This document shows positions 8,274 to 14,995 of a stretch of 64,000 nucleotides of DNA, in pieces. Below the pieces are notes generated by a model. The model made no database searches. It saw only the letters and a list, made by a program, of their open reading frames with translations, and was not told where the DNA came from. Position numbers and translations under genes: made by a program. The DNA comes from Zoogloea sp041914405 (lineage in GTDB: Bacteria > Pseudomonadota > Gammaproteobacteria > Burkholderiales > Rhodocyclaceae). The stretch spans positions 1 through 64,000 of the forward strand of contig NZ_JAYSDK010000002.1 of the NCBI RefSeq assembly GCF_041914405.1, read 5' to 3'. Numbering within the stretch: the stretch's first letter is position 1; the number at the start of each line of letters is the position of its first letter.

Positions 8274-9773
8274 TCAGACCTTCAATGCCGCCCCTGTGAA
8301 GACCGACCACAAGCGAACCATGGCATAGGTGTCAAGCGCGCAGTAGGTCGACAATTGTTGCTCGATTTCGCTCTTGCGTGCCTTATTGGTTTGCGGTGCC
8401 AGCGCCTCCAGGAAGGCATCCATGGCCATTCCGCCATCCTGAACACCATCGAGATCTCCGTAATCCAAGTCCGGGCAGAGAGCCGGCAGCACGGCCTTGA
8501 TGCTCCAACTGCCTTGTTGGCCGGGGTGGTAGTAATGGTCTCGAGCCACCGGCAACAGATCCACCACACGCTCGTTCAATGCCAGCAGTGGATAGGCCAT
8601 ACGAGGAAAGCGCTCAGACAACTCGCGGATACGGGCCGTTTCGAAACCGGCGTTGTAGACGAATATGGGACCTCGCTCGCCGCACGCGGCAATCAAGGCT
8701 TCGGCAAATGCCTTGGATGGATCGCTGCCTGTGAGATCGAGAAATGCTTGCTGATCGAGCTTGCCTGTACGTGAGAGGCGGTGGACACTGAACTGGAAAG
8801 GAATCTGCTGGTAGGGCCGTGTACCTTTCCAGATCGGTACGGCGAATTGGATGGTTTCAAAGTCCAGGAAATAGGCGGGCAGCTTGTAAGCGGCAAGCAC
8901 TTGTGCGGTCGCCCGCTGGTCGAAATAAGGTTTGCCGGAGAGGGTGACCGCCTTGACGCGTTGCTGCTTGTCGTTAAGCAGTTCATCAGGCAAGTTACGA
9001 AGTTCTGTCAGGCCGTGCGCCTCGATGTGTGCCTGAAGCCCGTTGCTCAAGCGACCAGGCAGCCACTTGATCGGCTGCTCTGCCTGCGGTTCCTGGCTTT
9101 GGCAATAGGCAAGAAATCCGCACTCATAGGGACTGCCGCAGTGCTTGCCCGTAGCGATGCGAGGCTCACTTTTCTTGGCGACGATCTGTTGCGCCTCGGC
9201 AATCCAGCCGCGAACCTCTTCTCCCCGGCCGAAAACTTCATCCGTCAGGTCGTTTTCCAGCAATAGCCCGTCGTAATCCTCGTTGCCGGGGTAGACCCAA
9301 TCGCTATTGATATGTGCGAGTGCAATTTTTGTGAGCGGAACACCGGACGAGCGGGCGACGAAGGATTGCACCGCCGCATCGTCACGATGGTAGTCCTTGA
9401 CTGAGGTGGAAGATTTCACCTCGATCATGCGCCAGGCAAGTTTGCCGCCTTTTCTAACCGGCAACATTACGTCTGCAAGAGCCAACGCCCCTTCTGCACG
9501 GAAACCCGCTTCGAAGATCGGCTGGGCTGACTGTAGAAGTTCCTGGGTTCGGGCAAAAGCAGCATCAAAGCCGTCCGATTGCGGATCGATCAGAACGCCC
9601 TTCCCCTTGGGATCATACAATCGCCGCGCGATGTCGCCGACTTGATGCCCCACGGTAAAACTGGCCTGGGTGGCTGCAGAATCCTCGCGCAACTTGGGGC
9701 TATGTACCTCAAGCCATAGTCGCTTGGGGCATTGCCTGTAAGCAAGTAGTTTGGACTTCGAGAGCGTGCGCAT
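8274..9773 (-). CDS. DUF2779 nuclease (Cas4-like plus DnaQ-like domains)
   Basis: A 499-residue protein. The N-terminal half looks Cas4/RecB-like: C15 in RQCPKRLW, an acidic D101, E118-V-K120, and the cluster HCGSPYECGFLAYC with C212, C218 and C224, giving the four cysteines of an Fe-S cluster around a PD-(D/E)XK site. The C-terminal half (DUF2779) has FLDFETIQ at 302-309, VYNAGFE near 373 and YCALDTYAM near 478, which fit a DEDD-type exonuclease. I choose ATG 9773 because GGGGAGG lies five bases upstream. A TTG at 9794 is less likely. It stands between the AAA+ gene and the WYL regulator. Two nuclease folds in one chain suggest end-resecting or DNA-degrading activity. Confidence 0.8.
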   Translation of the reverse strand: MRTLSKSKLLAYRQCPKRLWLEVHSPKLREDSAATQASFTVGHQVGDIARRLYDPKGKGVLIDPQSDGFDAAFARTQELLQSAQPIFEAGFRAEGALALADVMLPVRKGGKLAWRMIEVKSSTSVKDYHRDDAAVQSFVARSSGVPLTKIALAHINSDWVYPGNEDYDGLLLENDLTDEVFGRGEEVRGWIAEAQQIVAKKSEPRIATGKHCGSPYECGFLAYCQSQEPQAEQPIKWLPGRLSNGLQAHIEAHGLTELRNLPDELLNDKQQRVKAVTLSGKPYFDQRATAQVLAAYKLPAYFLDFETIQFAVPIWKGTRPYQQIPFQFSVHRLSRTGKLDQQAFLDLTGSDPSKAFAEALIAACGERGPIFVYNAGFETARIRELSERFPRMAYPLLALNERVVDLLPVARDHYYHPGQQGSWSIKAVLPALCPDLDYGDLDGVQDGGMAMDAFLEALAPQTNKARKSEIEQQLSTYCALDTYAMVRLWSVFTGAALKV

Positions 9774-9815
9774 TGATCCTCCCCTTTTTGTCAAATTATC
9801 CCATGCGGCTGATGG

Positions 9816-11906
9816 TCAGAGAAACCCAATCGATGCCTTTCCACCCTCTTTCACGGCACATTCCGCTTCCAAGGCCGAAACCAGTGTGGCCGGAGATTCG
9901 ATGGGGCGGAATCGGTGTTGACGCAGCACGGCGGCAAAATCGCCTGGAGTCAGCCGTTCTAGACGCATCGTCCTTGTCAGCAGATCGGGCTGTGGAGCAG
10001 GGAGGTTGAGTTGTTTGCAGTAACAACGCACTAGTTCCCAGGCCTGTTCTGGCCGCAGAAAGTCGAACTTCACCTTGAGGTCGAACCGACGCAGCGCAGC
10101 CTGATCCAGACCTGTCATCAAGTTTGTCGAGGCGATGAATACGCCGGAGAACGATTCCATCTGGGTGAGCATCTCATTGACCATGCTCACTTCCCAACCA
10201 CGCTGCGCCCCACGACGATCCTGGAGAAAACTGTCGACCTCGTCGATCAGTAGCAGCGCCCCATCCTGATCTGCCTGACGGAAGGCCCGCGCAATGTTCT
10301 TCTCGTTCTCCCCAACCCACATGGACATCAAATCGGAAGCGCGCTTGATCAGAAGTGGAATACCGAGTTGTTCAGCCAGCCACCGCCCATAGGCGGTCTT
10401 GCCGGTCCCGGGCGGGCCGTACAAGCAAAGCCGTCCAGTCCGCACTGCAACCAGGCCAGCAGCAACACTAGCCAGGTCGGCATCGGCATGGATAAAGCCT
10501 GGATCGTAGATTTCCGGCAGCCGATTTGGATCGTTCTGGACAAGAGGGCGATGTCCCTGTGCTTCAAGAGTGTTGCTGATTAACCGTTCAAATGCTGCGG
10601 CGCAACCCTTTTGGCCAAGATCATCACGTATCGAGCGAACGACGGAGCTTGCCTTGGCCACCACGGCTGGTGCCAGAGATTCGGCCTCGGCAATCCGAGA
10701 AACACTGGCGGCATCGATCAGGTCGCCACAACTTTCCTGCAGAATCCGCTCACGCTGCTTTTTCGGCGGCACGGGCAATTCGAACACCATGTCAAAACGG
10801 CGAATAAAGGCCGGATCGAGTCCATCAATGGAGTTGGACAACCAAAGCGTCGGTACTGGATTTTCTTCGAGCATTCGGTTGATCCATGCCTTGCGCACCT
10901 GGGCAGTACTCTTGCGACCGAAGAAACTGTCCCCGTCATTAAAGACATCTTCCACCTCGTCGAAAGCGATGAGTGCCTGACGTTGTGCGAAAAAGCTCTG
11001 CGCGGCGCGAAAGGCGCGCAGACGGCGTTCGCCATTCACTGGGTCACCATCGGCATCCTCGCTAGCCACCTCAAATAGTTCACATCCCAGTTCGTCAGCC
11101 AAGGCGCGTGCTAGCTGGCTTTTGCCCGTGCCCGGTGCGCCATGCAAGAAGATGTTGACGCCGCGCCGCCCCGTTGTGGCCGCATGCTGTAGATACGGGC
11201 GCAGAATTTCAAGAGAAGGGGCGATGTGACTGTAATCGGCCAGTTTGAGTTGTGACGGGCCTGCGGCGGATACGGTGCCGCGCAGCAGGCTGATCGGATC
11301 AGCCTCCGAAGATGCCATCAGATCGGCGAATCCATCGGAGAGCAAATCCAACTTGCCGCGTAGCGTGCTGGTGCCGCTACGGTCGACTGAAACCAAGCCG
11401 GAGCGGGCGAGAATGCCCTGTGCGTTCAGCGATGCACGAATTTCTGGCTCGGGCAGACTAAGAATCGCCGAGAGGGCATGAAAGACTTTGACTGATGAAA
11501 TCTGGCCAAGCCAGTCGGCAGTGTCGTCCAAGAGCCGTTCATTGTGGATCGACACGGCGAACTCCAGGATTCTGCAATCGGTTGTACTGAGACCGACCAG
11601 ATCGGACAGTTGTCCAACGTTGTTGCGAAGGCAAGCAGGCAGAGGGGCTTTTGCCCATTGTTTTTCCGCCTTCTGATGCAGCATCCGCAGCTCTGATTGA
11701 ACGGCCTTGAGGTCAAAATCATTGGGAGACGGGTCGATCCAATGCCCCAGGCCAATCACCTCAGCCAACGTATCGTTGTTGAAGCCGTGAGAGCGTACGA
11801 ATTCACGATGCCCACCCAGCGGCACCAGAATGCGCAGCAACCAGAGAAGAATGATGGGATCGGGATCAACCGCATTTTCGGTGTAACGCGAACGACGTAT
11901 TGCCAT
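9816..11906 (-). CDS. Tandem AAA+ ATPase, first gene of the nuclease operon
   Basis: A 696-residue protein with about 240 N-terminal residues of unknown fold followed by two AAA+ modules. The first has Walker A GAPGTGKS (about 256-263) and Walker B ALIAFDEVEDVF (about 311-322). The second has Walker A GPPGTGKT (about 497-504), a pore-like MSMWVGENEKN segment, Walker B LLLIDEVDSF (about 551-560) and sensor-1 ASTN. The double-ring layout is like CDC48/ClpB-type remodellers, but the N-domain is not one I recognise. It leads the leftward operon. Its ribosome binding site AAGGAG lies in the loop of a 10-bp palindrome whose right arm runs into the start codon, so translation or transcription is probably controlled there. 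Confidence 0.85.
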   Translation of the reverse strand: MAIRRSRYTENAVDPDPIILLWLLRILVPLGGHREFVRSHGFNNDTLAEVIGLGHWIDPSPNDFDLKAVQSELRMLHQKAEKQWAKAPLPACLRNNVGQLSDLVGLSTTDCRILEFAVSIHNERLLDDTADWLGQISSVKVFHALSAILSLPEPEIRASLNAQGILARSGLVSVDRSGTSTLRGKLDLLSDGFADLMASSEADPISLLRGTVSAAGPSQLKLADYSHIAPSLEILRPYLQHAATTGRRGVNIFLHGAPGTGKSQLARALADELGCELFEVASEDADGDPVNGERRLRAFRAAQSFFAQRQALIAFDEVEDVFNDGDSFFGRKSTAQVRKAWINRMLEENPVPTLWLSNSIDGLDPAFIRRFDMVFELPVPPKKQRERILQESCGDLIDAASVSRIAEAESLAPAVVAKASSVVRSIRDDLGQKGCAAAFERLISNTLEAQGHRPLVQNDPNRLPEIYDPGFIHADADLASVAAGLVAVRTGRLCLYGPPGTGKTAYGRWLAEQLGIPLLIKRASDLMSMWVGENEKNIARAFRQADQDGALLLIDEVDSFLQDRRGAQRGWEVSMVNEMLTQMESFSGVFIASTNLMTGLDQAALRRFDLKVKFDFLRPEQAWELVRCYCKQLNLPAPQPDLLTRTMRLERLTPGDFAAVLRQHRFRPIESPATLVSALEAECAVKEGGKASIGFL

Positions 11907-11938
11907 GATGGTTTCTCCTTGTTGATGGAAACCATCAT
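11905..11938 (-). promoter_or_regulatory. Palindrome enclosing the ribosome binding site of the AAA+ gene
   Basis: A perfect 10-bp inverted repeat, ATGATGGTTT ... AAACCATCAT (11905-11914 and 11929-11938), encloses a 14-base loop that on the minus strand carries AAGGAG. One arm includes two bases of the start codon. It could be an operator for the WYL regulator or an mRNA hairpin that hides the start codon. Confidence 0.65.
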
Positions 11939-12058
11939 CCGGGTTGCTGCGACGTAATGTGTCACATCGATAGGTGCCGAGAAGCCAGAAAATTGCTTGG
12001 CTTCCTGATCGAACAGCGCGTTCATGGTGGCGTCGTCAATCACATCCCAGAGCCCACG

Positions 12059-12259
12059 ATGAACACCAAGCCAACCGCCCTCGATATCTACCTCGCTCGC
12101 ACCGCCGCCATCCACGCCAAGTTGGAACGGCTACAGCAACTCGCCGACGACCACTTCGGTCATGACCCCGATGCCATCCATTGGGGCCACGTTGGCGACC
12201 TCGGGCGGGTGGAGGCGGGGCTGAACGAACTGCTGGCGATCTTCGGCGACGACGAATGA
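12059..12259 (+). CDS. Small conserved hypothetical protein upstream of DUF3489 gene
   Basis: A 66-residue protein starting MNTKPTALDIYLAR and ending LLAIFGDDE, with helix-forming composition and no cysteines or membrane segment. It lies 28 bases before the DUF3489 gene and in the same direction. I choose the ATG at 12059 because upstream codons in frame look like non-coding sequence. I do not recognise a family. Its position suggests a helper of the island's maintenance genes. Confidence 0.55.
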   Translation: MNTKPTALDIYLARTAAIHAKLERLQQLADDHFGHDPDAIHWGHVGDLGRVEAGLNELLAIFGDDE

Positions 12260-12287
12260 CGACGCCCACCGACCACCGGAGATCACC

Positions 12288-12806
12288 ATGACCGCCCAAG
12301 CCAAACTCACCGATACCCAGACCGCCATCCTCAAGGCTGCCGCCAGCCGACCGGACGGCAACATCGCACCTCTGCCGGCCACCTTGCGCGGTGGCGCCCG
12401 CACGAAGGTCATCGAGGGCCTGCTTGCCCGAGGGTTGGTCGTTGATGCCGACGGCCACCATCTACTCACAGATGCCGGCTATGCCGCTGTCGGCAAACGT
12501 CGTCTCGTTCCCAACGGGGTCCAGAAAATGGACGCCCCCGATGCCCTCACGAAAAGCGAGGTCACCCACGCCCTCCAGAAATTGGAGGCCACCGCGCCCA
12601 CCATTCGCCCCGGTACCAAACTAGCCGCAATCGTCAAGGCAATGCGCCACCCCGGCGGCGCAACCATCACTCAGATGATGGCCAGCACCGGCTGGCAGGC
12701 CCACACCGTGCGAGGTGCGATTTCCGGGATGCTGCGCAAGAAGCTCGGCCTGAACGTGGTGCTGGCACACAACGACACCGGCGAGCGGGTGTATCGCGTA
12801 GTCTGA
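12288..12806 (+). CDS. DUF3489 domain protein
   Basis: A 172-residue protein. The C-terminal part, GTKLAAIVKAMRHPGGATITQMM...GWQAHTVRGAISGMLRKKLG and a VYRVV end, is the DUF3489 signature, predicted to be a winged-helix-like DNA-binding fold. The N-terminal 100 residues contain another HTH-like stretch (TDTQTAILKAAASRPDGNIAPLP). DUF3489 genes commonly travel with DUF2924 and large serine recombinases in proteobacterial islands, and a DUF2924-recombinase pair is found at 18729-20536. Role unknown; a regulator or directionality factor is the simplest inference. Confidence 0.8.
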   Translation: MTAQAKLTDTQTAILKAAASRPDGNIAPLPATLRGGARTKVIEGLLARGLVVDADGHHLLTDAGYAAVGKRRLVPNGVQKMDAPDALTKSEVTHALQKLEATAPTIRPGTKLAAIVKAMRHPGGATITQMMASTGWQAHTVRGAISGMLRKKLGLNVVLAHNDTGERVYRVV

Positions 12807-13204
12807 TCTGCTGCTCGGGGGTGTCTAGTCTCTGGAGGCCCTTACCGCTGCGCCGACGCGTCTGACGCAGCTGACGCAGTGCCACGTAACTCTCTATACG
12901 CGTGCGCATGTGCGCGCCTCACGGAAAGTTTCGATAACCTGTGTCCGCTGCGTCAGACGGTGTTGATCGCGTTTGTGGGCCGATTTCTTCAATCCATGTG
13001 GCGAATCGGCCGCAAACCCGCGCCAGTATTGAGTTTTCTTCCCTGGCCGTTTTTCGTGTGGGACAGGGTGCAAACCTGCGAACCTGGTACGCACCAAGGT
13101 TCGCACCTTCTGAATTCATTGCCAACCCGCACACGCCAGCACTGAAGCGCTACTCGACCCACCGGGTGCGAACCGCAAACCCTGCAAACCTTGTTTTCTG
13201 GTCG

Positions 13205-13276
13205 GTCGGTAGCGCAATGCTGCGCTGGCGCCTCCCGTATTGGGCTATCGCCAGGAAGGACCCCTCTTGCCTGGGG
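13205..13276 (-). repeat. 72-bp inverted repeat, left copy
   Basis: The reverse complement of this stretch aligns without gaps to 18074-18145 with about 55 of 72 bases identical. The best-conserved core includes GGGTCCTTCCT and CAATACGGG. The two copies face each other around the 4.8-kb ParDE / AlpA / ATPase segment. Confidence 0.75.
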
Positions 13277-13311
13277 CATGTACGTGTGCGCCGACCAGAA
13301 CAATAGGCAGT

Positions 13312-13381
13312 GACCGTCACCACCGTCACAACCATCACGGATCGGTGGCTGCTCGTGACGATGGTGATGGTTGTGATGGTC
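13312..13381. repeat. Mirrored array of 9-bp iterons (NACCRTCAC)
   Basis: Three tandem 9-mers (GACCGTCAC, CACCGTCAC, AACCATCAC at 13312-13338) are followed after 16 bases by three copies in the opposite orientation (13355-13381). The same array of three occurs again at 15044-15070. This looks like a binding site for a repeat-recognising protein such as an origin binder. Confidence 0.75.
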
Positions 13382-13435
13382 GTCGCTTATTGTTTACACC
13401 GGCGAGCAGACAGATATTGACCGACGGTCCGACCG

Positions 13436-13765
13436 TCACACTGCGTCGGGCTCCTGCATCCACGCCGGGATATCACGCTGGCCGTGCAGCACGCGCCAGA
13501 CGTCGATGTGATCGGGGCGCTCGACGTAGAACACGATGTACGGGTAGCGTGTCAGTGACCAGGCGCGCAGGCCAGGCAAGTTGAGTTCGTGCCCGTAGCG
13601 AGGTGAGCCCGTTGCCGGATGGCGGGCAATGTAGCCGTAGGCCTTCTCGAGCGCATCGATGAAGCCGAGCGCCACGGCCTCATTAGCTTCAGTCAGATAG
13701 TAGGCAACGGCCTCATCGACATCCCGGTTGGCCTGCTCACGCGGGACGACAGGTTTGCGCTTCAC
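13436..13765 (-). CDS. parE: ParE/RelE-family toxin
   Basis: A 109-residue protein with the ParE fold signature: QANRDVDEAVAYYLTEA, ALGFIDALEKAYGYIARHPATGSPR, and PGLRAWSLTRYPYIVFYVERPDHIDVWRVLHGQRDIP. ParE toxins poison DNA gyrase and RelE relatives cleave mRNA. The sequence fits ParE better because the long helix and terminal R-V-L-H-G-x-R-D-I-P strand are kept. Its start codon overlaps the antitoxin stop (ATGA), the usual antitoxin-first order. It should stabilise the island. Confidence 0.88.
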   Translation of the reverse strand: MKRKPVVPREQANRDVDEAVAYYLTEANEAVALGFIDALEKAYGYIARHPATGSPRYGHELNLPGLRAWSLTRYPYIVFYVERPDHIDVWRVLHGQRDIPAWMQEPDAV

Positions 13766-14013
13766 GCCTTGGCGTTGGTTTTGGCAGCCTTGCGTACCCG
13801 ATCCCGCAGCCCCTCGAAGTAGCTGGCATCGGCGGGTGCCGCCGGGTTGGATGCCGCACCGGCCAACAACAAGCCACGCAGTTGCAGGCGATCCTGGTCC
13901 TTGCGGATCAACTCGCGCACGTACTCGCTGCTCGTGCCGTAGCCGCGCTGGCTTACCTGCTCATCCACGAAGGACTTCAGCGTGTCAGGAAGGGAGATGT
14001 TCATCGTGCTCAT
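13762..14013 (-). CDS. parD: ParD/CopG-family antitoxin
   Basis: An 83-residue ribbon-helix-helix protein: MNISLPDTLKSFVDEQVSQRGYGTSSEYVRELIRK at the N-terminus binds DNA, and the C-terminal segment (ASYFEGLRDRVRKAAK) would wrap the toxin. The ATG at 14013 is preferred; a second ATG at 14004 also lies before the RHH strand. It precedes and overlaps the toxin gene and probably represses its own promoter, which lies in the 70 bases shared with the divergent gene at 14083. Confidence 0.88.
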   Translation of the reverse strand: MSTMNISLPDTLKSFVDEQVSQRGYGTSSEYVRELIRKDQDRLQLRGLLLAGAASNPAAPADASYFEGLRDRVRKAAKTNAKA

Positions 14014-14082
14014 CGCGCAAGTGTGGGTTCTTTGGCAAAATTTGGCAAGACCCGTATTCCACCATACCGAAAGAAGGCATCC

Positions 14083-14700
14083 ATGCCCAACCCGAACAAC
14101 TGCCTGCGCTACTGGGATCTGGCCGATCACATCCGGATCGATGACGCCATTGCCCTGTGGTGCGGGGTAGAGCCCGCCGAGCTCGCCAGCCTGAACTTCG
14201 AGACCCAGTGCATGAGCGCCAAGCGCGCGGCACTGGTGGCAGCCCTGCGCACGGAACGCTTGGAATACGAAGATCTGGGCATCGTCACTGCGCGCGGCCA
14301 GGTGTTCAAAGGCGCACCCATCGACGAGTTGCTGGAGAAAGATCGGTTGGTGATCAACAAGGCCAGCCTGCGCCGCTGGTTCGAGCAACTGCCCTTCGAG
14401 GATCGCCCAGCCTTCCTGTTCGACGAGGCCCGCCAAGCGGTGCTGCCCGATGGCAGTGAGGCGGCGGAGATGAACAGCCTGAAGGCCATCGCGCTGATGG
14501 CACATCTGCTGGCAGCCTCAGCAGGCAAATACCGGGCAGGCGAGCGCCCGAATTCAGAAGCCATTGGCCAAGCCGTCAACGATCTGGCCAAGCAGTTCTT
14601 TGGCGAGGAGGTACGTGGCTACGCATCTTTCCATAAGAAAGTCGGCGCTGCCCTCAAAACCTTTTCGAAGGAAATCCCGCAGCGTTTGCGCGATTCCTGA
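14083..14700 (+). CDS. Island hypothetical protein with YWDLAD N-terminal domain
   Basis: A 205-residue soluble protein beginning NPNNCLRYWDLADHIRIDDAIALWCGVEPAEL, followed by a middle segment around LVINKASLRRWFEQLPFEDRPAFLF and a helical tail. The same N-terminal pattern (YWRLLDEMSVKQAALLAVGVDP) and middle SLRSWF...RPAFFF occur in the phage-like protein at 35871-36488, so the two are distant relatives on separate mobile elements. No known function. It is the first gene after the toxin-antitoxin divergence and precedes the AlpA-like regulator. Confidence 0.65.
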   Translation: MPNPNNCLRYWDLADHIRIDDAIALWCGVEPAELASLNFETQCMSAKRAALVAALRTERLEYEDLGIVTARGQVFKGAPIDELLEKDRLVINKASLRRWFEQLPFEDRPAFLFDEARQAVLPDGSEAAEMNSLKAIALMAHLLAASAGKYRAGERPNSEAIGQAVNDLAKQFFGEEVRGYASFHKKVGAALKTFSKEIPQRLRDS

Positions 14701-14789
14701 ACTTCAGGAAACTAAGCTGAAGTTCGGCGGGTTGCCATACCCGTCTGAACCAGACTGGCGACATCCATCAATCACCACGGATGTCCGCC

Positions 14790-14987
14790 ATGAAGCTCTC
14801 TCGCCCAACCCTGCCCGAAACCGGCTTTGTACGGTTACCGCAGATTCTGTCCCTGATCCCCATCAGCCGCTCGGCCTGGTGGGCGGGCATCCGGGAAGGC
14901 AAATTCCCCCAAGGTATCAAGCTCGGCAGCAAGACCACGGTCTGGCGCGCTGAGGATATTCGCCATCTCATCGAACGCTCGCGCTGA
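14790..14987 (+). CDS. AlpA-family small DNA-binding regulator
   Basis: A 65-residue protein with the MerR/AlpA-like winged helix GFVRLPQILSLIPISRSAWWAGIREGKFP followed by LGSKTTVWRAEDIRHLIE. AlpA-type proteins regulate integrase/excision or replication genes of mobile elements. It lies just upstream of the P-loop ATPase gene, which starts within 10 bases of its stop, so the two are probably co-transcribed. Confidence 0.85.
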   Translation: MKLSRPTLPETGFVRLPQILSLIPISRSAWWAGIREGKFPQGIKLGSKTTVWRAEDIRHLIERSR

Positions 14988-14995
14988 TTCGGGCG

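Larger units (their letters stand above)
12807..13435. other. Repeat-rich non-coding region, origin-like
   Basis: About 630 bases without a credible gene. It contains a tandem CTGACGCAG pair near 12865-12880 with an inverted CTGCGTCAG near 12950; five GCRAACC-type repeats (13070, 13078, inverted at 13098, 13168, 13175 and 13184) including a perfect TGCGAACCT / AGGTTCGCA stem with an 11-base loop; one copy of a 72-bp inverted repeat (13205-13276); and a mirrored 9-bp iteron array (13312-13381). This density of short repeats is typical of replication or transfer origins and is not explained by a gene. Confidence 0.6.
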
